A stretch of 64,000 bases of DNA. It comes from CAWVSB01 sp046710535 (GTDB lineage Bacteria > Pseudomonadota > Gammaproteobacteria > Pseudomonadales > CAWVSB01). Shown here one piece after another: positions 54,428-63,071 of the stretch. The position numbers and the translations under genes were made by a program. Location: assembly GCA_046710535.1 (NCBI GenBank), contig JBKEHH010000009.1, positions 1 through 64,000 of the forward strand, read 5' to 3'. A model generated the notes under the pieces. It saw only the letters and a program-made list of their open reading frames with translations. It searched no databases and was not told the DNA's origin. Each line of letters begins with the position of its first letter. Positions within the stretch are counted from its first letter, which is position 1.

Positions 54428-55902
54428 TTAAGCACCCGGCCTAACGCCTTTTTCCAACCACGATACTTTTCATCACGCTCTGATTCATCCATAGCGGGTG
54501 AAAAGTGTTCAGCGCCACTAACTAACGCACTAAGCTCCTCCAAATCGTTGTAAATACCTATTTGCAGGCCGGCCAACAACGCTGCACCCCATGCCGTGGT
54601 CTCAGCCATTGCAGGGCTATTAATTGGCGTCGCCAACATATCAGCTAAAAATTGTACAAACCATTTGTTGGCAATCATGCCGCCATCTACTTTCAGCTCT
54701 TTAATTTCTATACCGTCGGCTCTAATTGCTTCCAATAAATCCCGGGTTTGATAGGCAATCGATTCCAAGCCGGCGACCACAATGTCTTCACTAGTGCTAC
54801 CGCGAGTTAACCCCAAAATTGCGCCGCGCGCGGCCGGATCCCAATGCGGCGCACCCATACCGGTAAACCCCGGCACTAAGTAAACCCCATTGGCACCGTT
54901 TTGAGCGTTAGCAATATCCTCACTATCTGCAGCATTGGCTATCGCTTTTAAACCATCACGTAGCCACTGCATGGTGGCCCCAGCCATAAAAATACTACCC
55001 TCAAGAGCATAGCTTATTTCACCTTTAATGCTGTAAGCCACTGTGCTTAATAGCCGATGTTGCGAGCGCAGAGCACCACTACCAGTATGAACCATTAAAA
55101 AACAACCGGTACCATAAGTACTTTTACTCTGCCCTTGTTGATAGCAACCTTGGCCAAATAATGCAGCCTGCTGATCGCCAATCATTGAGGCGATTTTTAT
55201 AGGCATGCCTAAAATATCGTTGCTAGTTTCACCAAAATCATCAGCACTGTCTTTTACTATAGGCAGCATACTTTTCGGAATAGCTAACAGTTCTAGCAAC
55301 TCATCACTCCAGCAACCGCGATGAATATCAAACATCATAGTACGGCTTGCATTAGTGGTATCAGTTGCGTGTGAAAGACCACCTGTTAAATGCCATAACA
55401 AAAAGGTATCAATAGTACCAAAAGCCAACTCACCAGCCTCTGCCCGGGCTCTAGCACCCTCTACATTCTCTAAAATCCAGCGCAGTTTAGTGCCAGAAAA
55501 ATATGGATCTAATAATAAGCCCGTCTGTTGTTGCACCAACTCTTCATGGCCAGCGACTTTTAGTTGGTCACAATATTGCGTCGTACGACGATCCTGCCAA
55601 ACGATCGCATTGTATATCGGCTCACCCGTTTTCCTGTCCCAAACGACCGTGGTCTCGCGCTGGTTAGTAATACCTATAGCTGCAATATCGCTAGCAGTCA
55701 GCCCGGCTTTTTTAACCGCCCCCTGAATAGACGACAAGGTTGTCTGCCAAATCTCATTTGAGTCATGTTCTACCCAGCCATCATTAGGGTAATGCTGGGA
55801 AAAATCTTGCTGGCTAAGGGCTAAAACATCACCGCTAGATGAGAAAACCATCGCTCTAGAGCTTGTTGTACCTTGGTCTACCGCCAATAAATACTGCGTC
55901 AT
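54424..55902 (-). CDS. glpK: Glycerol kinase GlpK
   Basis: FGGY-family kinase of 492 residues that makes sn-glycerol-3-phosphate. N-terminal phosphate loop AVDQGTTSSRAMVFS; GITNQRETTVVWDRKTGEPI; the second FGGY signature is in GLESIAYQTRDLLEAIRADG. I start at MTQYLLAVDQG; 17 more open codons upstream have no support. No glpF or glpD is next to it, so glycerol uptake and oxidation genes lie elsewhere. Confidence 0.96.
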   Translation of the reverse strand: MTQYLLAVDQGTTSSRAMVFSSSGDVLALSQQDFSQHYPNDGWVEHDSNEIWQTTLSSIQGAVKKAGLTASDIAAIGITNQRETTVVWDRKTGEPIYNAIVWQDRRTTQYCDQLKVAGHEELVQQQTGLLLDPYFSGTKLRWILENVEGARARAEAGELAFGTIDTFLLWHLTGGLSHATDTTNASRTMMFDIHRGCWSDELLELLAIPKSMLPIVKDSADDFGETSNDILGMPIKIASMIGDQQAALFGQGCYQQGQSKSTYGTGCFLMVHTGSGALRSQHRLLSTVAYSIKGEISYALEGSIFMAGATMQWLRDGLKAIANAADSEDIANAQNGANGVYLVPGFTGMGAPHWDPAARGAILGLTRGSTSEDIVVAGLESIAYQTRDLLEAIRADGIEIKELKVDGGMIANKWFVQFLADMLATPINSPAMAETTAWGAALLAGLQIGIYNDLEELSALVSGAEHFSPAMDESERDEKYRGWKKALGRVLN

Positions 55903-56021
55903 GGGTTCACCGATATTATTATTTAAAAAGATAAATCTTAGTCTAACTGACACAGAACTGTAATCGAACTGTCATCGTCAAAATTTATTCTACTTTTGAA
56001 CATAAAAAAGAGGAAAAGAAG

Positions 56022-56324
56022 ATGATCAATAGTGATTATAGACAAAGTAGCAATAACAACGTTAACGGCAGTTCAATACCAAGTAACAATTTAATAGTTA
56101 ACAGTAATGGCGGTTTTCAACGTGTTGAAGAAGATGGCAGGGTTATTTACCACTGGATCAATACATCCATCGAGCAGCTCAGCAGCACAAAGCTCTGGGA
56201 TATTTTACGGCTAGCAAAAATGCCTAGTTTTGGTATCGACCAGCATTTTGCCAGCCAAGTGATTAACGAACTTAAATTTCGTAACCACTTTGACGAAAAC
56301 CAACCTTGGATGAAGCCACACTGA
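56022..56324 (+). CDS. Hypothetical protein
   Basis: Protein of 100 residues, not recognised. The first 35 are Asn/Ser-rich and probably disordered (RQSSNNNVNGSSIPSNN). The rest is helical and aromatic (RVIYHWINTSIEQLSSTKLW, FGIDQHFASQVINELKFRNH). There is no signal peptide or membrane segment. A clear GAGGA site precedes the ATG. It is divergent from glpK and about 285 bases before the DUF924 gene; the space between holds no supported gene. Confidence 0.5.
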   Translation: MINSDYRQSSNNNVNGSSIPSNNLIVNSNGGFQRVEEDGRVIYHWINTSIEQLSSTKLWDILRLAKMPSFGIDQHFASQVINELKFRNHFDENQPWMKPH

Positions 56325-56609
56325 GTGCGGAAGTCGTGCCTATATCCCAACGTTCCAGAACCGAACAAATCCAGTTTACTGTAACCGCACTGATCAACAC
56401 CAGCCATCATATTGTAATAATTAATGCCTGAATAATTACGCGCAGGGCATTAATGCGAGCTAATTTTTCAGAATCATTCGCTTTGTCATACCTGTAAAAA
56501 AATATTTATAAAATCAATAAGACGAAAACTACTGGTAAAACGTACACTTATATCCTTTAGTATATACCTTATATACAACTTTTAGATGCGAAGGAGAGTG
56601 GTGTAAAGT

Positions 56610-57142
56610 ATGGCGATGTTTTATCTTTTTGGTTTACTGATACAAAACCATCAAAATGGTGGGTTAAAGATAGTAATTTTAATCATCTTATTAGAGACAA
56701 ATTTTTAACTTTGCATAAACAAGCTATTAAAGGCGAACTCTTCGAGTGGCGAGAATCAGCCAGTGGACGCTTAGCTGAAATCATTGTTTTGGATCAGTTC
56801 TCCAGAAATATATCCAGAGATACAGCCAAGGCTTTCTCCTCTGACTTATTAGCGTTGGTGCTTGCTCAGGAAGCTGTCTCACTGGACATCCATCATCAAC
56901 TTAACCAACTAGAAAGAAGCTTTATGTATATGCCTTATATGCATAGTGAAACTCTATCTGTACATGACATTGCTGTTGAGTTATATAAAAGTAACGGTAT
57001 TCAATCTAATGTCGAATTTGAGACTAAACATAGAGATATCATCAAAAGATTTGGTCGATATCCTCATCGAAATGTTATTTTAAATCGCCAATCAACTAAA
57101 GAAGAGATAGCATTTTTAAACCAGCCGGGGTCGTCATTCTAA
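56610..57142 (+). pseudogene. DUF924-family protein, frame broken at the start
   Basis: The open frame 56711-57142 has the DUF924 core LAEIIVLDQFSRNISRDTAK, AFSSDLLALVLAQEA, SFMYMPYMHSE and RDIIKRFGRYPHRNVILNRQ. The same frame extends left as DVLSFWFTDTKPSKWWVKDS, the usual family start, but has no start codon there. AAGGAG (56591-56596) and ATG (56610) lie in the next frame; one extra base in the GG at 56612-56613 would give a 177-residue protein of normal length. Function unknown. A sequencing error or an unusual start is possible. Confidence 0.65.
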
Positions 57143-57324
57143 TTAGCATACTAGTAGTAATTTAAAGCTCTAATAACCGAACACACTCTGCTTATAAAAA
57201 TCTTCGCCTCGTGATAAGTAAGATCAAATTGACAGATGATTTGGGTAAACCAACAAATAGCGATAAAATATCTGTCTATATTAAAATGGAAAGGCAATAA
57301 AGCTGCCAAAACTATGACGAATCT

Positions 57325-57738
57325 ATGTTAATCATCTCAAACAATGTTTCTTTATCCTTAGACGAGATAGAGCTTAGCGCTATTCGGGCCCAAGGCGCTG
57401 GTGGCCAGAACGTAAATAAGGTCTCTAGTGCTATTCATTTACGGTTTGATATTAATGCTTCATCTTTACCGGGATTTTACAAAACCCGACTGCTGGCGTT
57501 GAAAGATAAACGGATAAACAAGGAAGGTGTCATAGTTATAAAGGCGCAACAATACCGAACCCAAGAAAAAAATCGTAATTCCGCGCTAGACCGATTATTA
57601 GAACTAATTAAAAGCATCAAAAACGTGCAGCGAACAAGAGTAGCTACGCGCCCGACAAGAGGCTCCGTAACCCGCAGACTGGAAGGCAAAACAAAGCGGT
57701 CTAGAGTTAAATCACTGCGCGGCAAAGTTACCGACTGA
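57325..57738 (+). CDS. arfB: Alternative ribosome-rescue factor ArfB (YaeJ)
   Basis: Protein of 137 residues with the peptidyl-tRNA hydrolase motif GGQ in AIRAQGAGGQNVNKVSSAIH and a basic C-terminal tail (about 100-137, RRLEGKTKRSRVKSLRGKV) that enters the mRNA channel of stalled ribosomes. The family start MLIISNNVSLSLDEIEL supports ATG at 57325. It ends two bases before the convergent sensor-kinase gene. Confidence 0.93.
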   Translation: MLIISNNVSLSLDEIELSAIRAQGAGGQNVNKVSSAIHLRFDINASSLPGFYKTRLLALKDKRINKEGVIVIKAQQYRTQEKNRNSALDRLLELIKSIKNVQRTRVATRPTRGSVTRRLEGKTKRSRVKSLRGKVTD

Positions 57739-57739
57739 T

Positions 57740-59266
57740 CTAAACCGCTTCAACATATAATGGCAGTTCAAAATAGAAAGTCGTGCCGATATCAATATTG
57801 CGTTCAAAGCCAATCCGACCGCCGTGCTGATGGATTATAGACGCACATACTGAAAGCCCTATGCCAGTACCATCTGACTTAGTCGTATAGAACGGGTGAA
57901 ATAATTTTTCTTCCGCGCCCTCTTCTAGGCCAATGCCTTGGTCGAGAAAAGATACTTTTATAAAACTCTCGGTAGCCTCCACAACAACGTTAACCCCTTG
58001 CTGTTTACTAGCAACATCCTTCATCGCCTCCATCGCATTGCGCAATAAATTGAGTGCTACTTGCTGGATTTGAACCTCATCAATATAAACATCAGGAATA
58101 TTATCTTTAGGGCTAAATATAATCGGTACACCATTGTTGCGGCTATCCACCTCGGCCAAACTCAACACATCAGTGATCAACAGATTAGGCGAACGGACAA
58201 AACGTGTACCCTTAGGAGCACGCACAAATTGTCGTAAGCGCTCTATCACTTCGCTAGCTCGAATAGCTTGAGTTTGCATTTTCCCCAAGGTGTCAGCCAT
58301 TTTTTCAGGTTCAGGAATACCTTTTGCAAGCAAGCGCCGGGCGACGCTAGCATAGTTAGCAATAGCGGTAAGCGGCTGATTAACTTCATGAGCAAAACCT
58401 GCTGCCATTTCACCCATAGTACTAAGGCGCTCTACATGGGCCAGATGCTGACTTTGATTTCTTAACTCTACTTGCGCCGCGTTCAATGCCTGCTGATCTT
58501 TAAGTCGTTCAGTAATATCCCTGAAAACTAGTACGCCACCAACCACTTCATCATTAACGATATTGGGGGTTAAGCACACTGAGGCTGGAAATAAACTATT
58601 GTCTTTTCGCTTCAGCAAAATATTGTCCAACTCTACAATGTTACCGTTAGCAAGGGAGAGTTGATTTATGCCAGCATCTGCAGCGCCCTTACCAAGGTGA
58701 GTTGCAAAAATATCTTCTCCTATAATTTGTTGCTCTTGCCAGCCACAAAATTTTAACGCCGCAGGATTTGCGTAATTAATCGAACCATCCAAGGCGATAC
58801 CATAAATGCCCTCTGAAATACTGTTAAGAATACGATCTATTTCAGACTCTAAGTACCGATTTTTTAGCGCCAATTCACGTTCAAGGCGCTTAACTTTAAC
58901 GTGGGTCGCTACCCGCATAACCACTTCATCCGCCTGAAAAGGCTTAGAAATATAATCTACGCCACCAACCTGAAAGCCTTTTACTTTCGATTCAACATCA
59001 CCCAACGCCGACAAAAACACAACGGCGACGTCAGCAGTATCAGTATCAGCCTTAACGATTTCACAAACTTCAAAACCATCCATTTCAGGCATCATGACAT
59101 CTAGCAACACTAATGATGGATGCGCACTGCGGACAATATCTAAAGCAGTTACGCCATCTTTAGCGACCAGCAAACGGTAACCCTTATTTTCCAGTGTTTT
59201 ATATAAAACTTCTAGATTGGTTGGATTATCGTCAACCAATAAAATTGTTTGCTGATCGTTACTCAC
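57740..59266 (-). CDS. Receiver-PAS histidine kinase (FixL-like)
   Basis: Cytoplasmic protein of 508 residues. N-terminal receiver (about 7-120, ILLVDDNPTNLEVLYKTLEN, phosphoacceptor Asp in LVLLDVMMPEMDGFE), PAS domain (about 148-260, NSISEGIYGIALDGSINYAN), HisKA with the phospho-His in AAGFAHEVNQPLTAIANYA, and the ATPase domain with NLLRNAMEAM and GTGIGLSVCA. The kinase part is of the FixL/TtrS type that pairs with FixJ regulators, and a FixJ-type gene lies 2.9 kb away. Its start overlaps the stop of the upstream hybrid kinase by eight bases, so both are translated from one message. Confidence 0.9.
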   Translation of the reverse strand: MSNDQQTILLVDDNPTNLEVLYKTLENKGYRLLVAKDGVTALDIVRSAHPSLVLLDVMMPEMDGFEVCEIVKADTDTADVAVVFLSALGDVESKVKGFQVGGVDYISKPFQADEVVMRVATHVKVKRLERELALKNRYLESEIDRILNSISEGIYGIALDGSINYANPAALKFCGWQEQQIIGEDIFATHLGKGAADAGINQLSLANGNIVELDNILLKRKDNSLFPASVCLTPNIVNDEVVGGVLVFRDITERLKDQQALNAAQVELRNQSQHLAHVERLSTMGEMAAGFAHEVNQPLTAIANYASVARRLLAKGIPEPEKMADTLGKMQTQAIRASEVIERLRQFVRAPKGTRFVRSPNLLITDVLSLAEVDSRNNGVPIIFSPKDNIPDVYIDEVQIQQVALNLLRNAMEAMKDVASKQQGVNVVVEATESFIKVSFLDQGIGLEEGAEEKLFHPFYTTKSDGTGIGLSVCASIIHQHGGRIGFERNIDIGTTFYFELPLYVEAV

Positions 59267-61964
59267 TATTTTCTGACTCGATGATTTTTTGGGTTAAGGT
59301 TTGGCAATAGGCGCGCACTGCATCCATCGAGAAGCTTTCTACTAGCCGCTGTAAATGCTTAACTCTGGAATCCTCTTCGGTCATTAAATCAGCCAGCACG
59401 GCGATCAGCTTACGCAATTCAAAAACATCTCCCATTCGTGCAGTTTTTTCAATTTCAAAACACAGCGCTTTCAGCTGCTCTTGCTCAATAGCGGTAAGCT
59501 CAACCTCAACTGGCTCTGCAACTTGGGTGGTCTCAATAATATTGTCGCTTGCTGCGACGAAAAATTCTATATCAAGCAGCTTAGCTATCTCTTCGAACAA
59601 CACATTAATGTCTATCGGCTTTGACACAAAAACGTTACAACCAGCACTAAGTACTTTTTTATGTAACTCTGGCTGAACGGTTGCAGAAATAGCAATGATT
59701 GGGATAGTCGCTGTAAAGCGATCAGCACGAAGTATGCGCGTTGCCTCAAGACCACCCATTACCGGCATCCGTAAATCCATCAGTACTAAATCAACATCAT
59801 GGTTTTGCAGAAAACTTACTGCTTGCTGACCATTGTCGGCTTGATGTACAACAAACTTCGCGGCAATTAGTAACTGTGCCAAAATCTCTCGATTGGTAGC
59901 ATTGTCGTCGGCCACTAATACATCAACAACTTTTCCTGTCGGCAATACCGGTAATTTACTGCCACTAGTTATTGGACTGGGCACAGGGCCTTCAGCAATA
60001 GTGTAGGGCAAACTAAATGCAAATTCTGAACCCTGATTGACTTCGCTACTGACATTTAAATCAGCGCCCAAAGCTTGGCAAATCTCGCGGGTAATCGACA
60101 AACCTAAACCAGTGCCGCCAGCTTCTCGCCCCTCGCGTGTCTGCGCAAACAGGCTAAATATTTCCTCTTGCTTGTCATCTGGGATGCCAATGCCAGTATC
60201 CCAAACAGAAAAAAGTAGCTCGTTTTTCCCCGGTACACGAGTAACACTTAAGGTTACCGAACCATGGTCAGTAAATTTAATAGCATTGCCTAACAAATTA
60301 ATTAACACCTGACGCAGCTTCATTGCATCAGTACAAATAGTTTGCGGTATGTCTTCTTGGTTTACCCTAAATAGCAGACCTTTCTCATTGGCTCTGGGCT
60401 GCACCACATCGACCACCCGCTGCAATAACTGCGGTAACACACAGGCTTGAATATCTACTTCCAGCAAGCCACGTTCTATGCGCTCTAAATCTAGTACATC
60501 ATTAATTAGCTCTAATAAATGCTGCCCACAGCTTTCTATGGCAGACAAGGTCTGGCGTTGACCAGGTTGAATATTTTCATCGCGTTGTAATAGTTGCGAA
60601 TAGCCCAGCACGCCATTGAGGGGAGTCCGCAGTTCATGACTCATCCGCGATAAAAACTCACCTTTAGCTCGGTTTGCTCTATCAGCTTGCTGTGATGCTT
60701 CTTCGGCTTTCGCTAATGCAGCATTAAGCGCTTCAGTTCGCTCTCTAATCTGGGCTGCCATTTCGTTAAAAGTGTCGACTAAATCAATAATTTCTCTAGA
60801 GCCAGGTTTCTCCATTATAGAATCTGAATAATCACCCCCAGCTAAACTCTTAGCATTTTTTAACAATGCTAAGAGTGGCCGTTCAGTTTGACGAGAGAAG
60901 ATATAAGCAACTACCAGTAAAACTAGAAACCCTAGCCACAACCACAGTAAGAGTTGCGATGCATTAGCACGCAATGACCGAAAAACCTCATGATCACTAA
61001 TTTCTGCGATTAACACCCATTCCATCATATCGATGCGAATTGGCTGCCAAACAGAAAACACAGTTTCGCCGTTATAGCCTTCAATAACACTTTGTCCACC
61101 AAAACCAGCTAAACCCTCGCGCACTGCCCTGCTATCGACAAACTGCTGCATTACAGAGGTGTCAGGAGAAAAGCGTGACTCAGTTAGCATCAGTTTTTCA
61201 GGGTTAACCAAATAGGTTTCACCGCTATCACCAAGTCCTGGACGCAAAGCCATAATGCCGTTTATCAACTCGCCTGAAAATTGCTGAATCAATACGGCTT
61301 CGGGTTCTCCTTCAGTTGATAGCAATACCGCCGCGCATGCTTTATGCGGGTTAAGGTCTACCTTTAATTCAAAATCTTCAAACACCACATCACCGGGAGA
61401 ATTTTTGGCGCGTAAAAAACAGCGATTTAGTGATGCCCCCCAATCTTCATTATTTCGAATGCGTTTCATTAACTGACCGCTGTCACCTAACTTGTAGATA
61501 ACCATGCCATCGTCTGGCCGTAAGATAAGAATTTCACTACCAGGAAACGAGCTTTCAACAAAACGAAAGTAAGGGTGAATGCGCGCATGTGACTGCCAAT
61601 ACAAACTAAGTTTGTCGCCAATCAACGGATCTTCACCTTTTTCATTATTTCTTATTTGACGGTACAGCTCATAACTTGAATCACTGCGGCCAACTAATTT
61701 ATTAACAAACCGCAGTTCGTCTACTAAAGCAACGTTAGCGGCCAATGACACTAAACCACGCTGTAATTCTTCAAACTCACGCAGCAACCATAATGTTTTC
61801 AAATTATTTGCTGAATTTAGCCGGTCAAATGCTTGACGCTTTTCGTTACTAATAGCTGTCGGCACTACCACCAAGGTAGCCGACACTAACATCACCACGA
61901 TAATGGCAACCAGCAACATCATTATTTGATATCTAAAGCGCAAATTGCCTTTACGCGACGTCAT
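59259..61964 (-). CDS. Membrane hybrid sensor histidine kinase
   Basis: Protein of 901 residues. Membrane helix (about 12-36), a large periplasmic Cache-like sensor (about 40-330), a second helix (about 335-358), HAMP (about 360-415), HisKA (phospho-His in FLSRMSHELRTPLNGVLGYS), an ATPase domain (NLLGNAIKFTD, GTGLGLSITREI) and a receiver (about 690-805, VLVADDNATNREILAQLLIA, Asp in LVLMDLRMPVMGGLEA). The C-terminal 85 residues are acidic and helical; an HPt is not evident. It probably passes phosphate to the adjacent receiver-PAS kinase or the FixJ-type regulator. The ligand is unknown. Confidence 0.9.
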   Translation of the reverse strand: MTSRKGNLRFRYQIMMLLVAIIVVMLVSATLVVVPTAISNEKRQAFDRLNSANNLKTLWLLREFEELQRGLVSLAANVALVDELRFVNKLVGRSDSSYELYRQIRNNEKGEDPLIGDKLSLYWQSHARIHPYFRFVESSFPGSEILILRPDDGMVIYKLGDSGQLMKRIRNNEDWGASLNRCFLRAKNSPGDVVFEDFELKVDLNPHKACAAVLLSTEGEPEAVLIQQFSGELINGIMALRPGLGDSGETYLVNPEKLMLTESRFSPDTSVMQQFVDSRAVREGLAGFGGQSVIEGYNGETVFSVWQPIRIDMMEWVLIAEISDHEVFRSLRANASQLLLWLWLGFLVLLVVAYIFSRQTERPLLALLKNAKSLAGGDYSDSIMEKPGSREIIDLVDTFNEMAAQIRERTEALNAALAKAEEASQQADRANRAKGEFLSRMSHELRTPLNGVLGYSQLLQRDENIQPGQRQTLSAIESCGQHLLELINDVLDLERIERGLLEVDIQACVLPQLLQRVVDVVQPRANEKGLLFRVNQEDIPQTICTDAMKLRQVLINLLGNAIKFTDHGSVTLSVTRVPGKNELLFSVWDTGIGIPDDKQEEIFSLFAQTREGREAGGTGLGLSITREICQALGADLNVSSEVNQGSEFAFSLPYTIAEGPVPSPITSGSKLPVLPTGKVVDVLVADDNATNREILAQLLIAAKFVVHQADNGQQAVSFLQNHDVDLVLMDLRMPVMGGLEATRILRADRFTATIPIIAISATVQPELHKKVLSAGCNVFVSKPIDINVLFEEIAKLLDIEFFVAASDNIIETTQVAEPVEVELTAIEQEQLKALCFEIEKTARMGDVFELRKLIAVLADLMTEEDSRVKHLQRLVESFSMDAVRAYCQTLTQKIIESENSE

Positions 61965-62125
61965 TTGTAAGCCTTGCTTTGAGTTTCAGTATTTTTACTA
62001 TTTTTTTAGTCAAAACAGTGTATCACCCTAGCTGGAGCATGCCATATATTCTATTGTCAGCAGGTGATAAGAGTCGGTATGATAGCGACTGGCATAACTC
62101 GCTATAAATATAAAAAGGAGAGCGC

Positions 62126-62740
62126 ATGGCCGCCCTAGATCCAAAAGTTTATATAGTTGATGACGATGAAGCGGTAAGAGAATCTTTAGCCTTGTTATTA
62201 GATTCTATGGATCAAAATTGCCAAGGCTTTAATTCCGCGGTGGATTTTTTAGACTCTTATAGCGGCAATATGACAGGTTGCTTGGTGCTAGATATTCGGA
62301 TGCCGGGCATGAATGGCTTAGAGCTACAAAAACAACTAAACGTGCAAGGCTGTATTTTACCGATTATTTTCGTTACTGGCCATGGCGATGTACCAATGGC
62401 TGTAGAAGCGATGCAGCATGGCGCTGTAGACTTCATTCAAAAGCCTTATCGCGAGCAAGACCTGTTAGACAAAATAAATATGGCCTTGGCATTGGATAAA
62501 ACCAATCGAGAAGCATTAGAACATCGTCATAAAATTATTGAAAAGCTGGCAGCATTAACCCCGCGCGAAAAGGAAGTCATGGAGATGATGGTAGACGGCA
62601 AAGCCAACAAAGTGATAGCCATAGATTTAGGCATAAGTCAGCGTACGGTGGAAATTCATCGATCACGAGTTATGGAGAAGATGGCGACAAACTCGTTGGC
62701 GCATTTAGTGAAAATGGTTGTTGCGGTAGAGAACGCCTAG
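62126..62740 (+). CDS. FixJ-family response regulator
   Basis: Protein of 204 residues. Receiver domain (about 1-120, VYIVDDDEAVRESLALLLDS, Asp in LVLDIRMPGMNGLE, and FIQKPYREQDLL) and a LuxR-type helix-turn-helix (about 140-200, LTPREKEVMEMMVDGKANKV and GISQRTVEIHRSRVMEKM). It is divergent from the two kinase genes and probably their output regulator. An AAAAGGAG site precedes the ATG. The target genes are unknown. Confidence 0.93.
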   Translation: MAALDPKVYIVDDDEAVRESLALLLDSMDQNCQGFNSAVDFLDSYSGNMTGCLVLDIRMPGMNGLELQKQLNVQGCILPIIFVTGHGDVPMAVEAMQHGAVDFIQKPYREQDLLDKINMALALDKTNREALEHRHKIIEKLAALTPREKEVMEMMVDGKANKVIAIDLGISQRTVEIHRSRVMEKMATNSLAHLVKMVVAVENA

Positions 62741-62747
62741 GGAGATA

Positions 62748-63071
62748 TTACTGCGTTAGTAGTGCATCGAGCTGCTCAAATAAAGCCACCAATCTGCGCC
62801 CATCTAGGGCCTCGACCTTGCAATGTTCTTCCGCCATTGGGCTTATTTGAGATTTTATCGGTAGCAGCGCCCGCTTCTCAATTAGCGTATTTAGTAGCGG
62901 CATAAACACAAACTGAACCCACTGTGAAAAACTTAATGTATCAACGCAAAAAGGTTGTGTGCTGGTCAATGCCTCAGCAGAGGGCTTCTCAGCTTGCCAT
63001 TGATTAAGCCGGCGCAGCTCTTCTTCTATACCTATTAAGCATACAGTCAACGCAGCATAGTTATGCGCCAT
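62748..63071 (-). CDS. yqcC: YqcC-family protein
   Basis: Protein of 107 residues (DUF446). Typical parts are LRRLNQWQAEKPSAEALTST, QPFCVDTLSFSQWVQFVFMP and LLPIKSQISPMAEEH. In E. coli, yqcC lies beside truC, which encodes a tRNA pseudouridine synthase; here the neighbour is dinG and a one-base overlap links the two. The function is unknown. Confidence 0.88.
   Translation of the reverse strand: MAHNYAALTVCLIGIEEELRRLNQWQAEKPSAEALTSTQPFCVDTLSFSQWVQFVFMPLLNTLIEKRALLPIKSQISPMAEEHCKVEALDGRRLVALFEQLDALLTQ

Noticed and set aside
57210..57300. Short plus-strand frame before arfB starting at a GTG
   Set aside because: About 30 codons, no ribosome site, no recognisable family.
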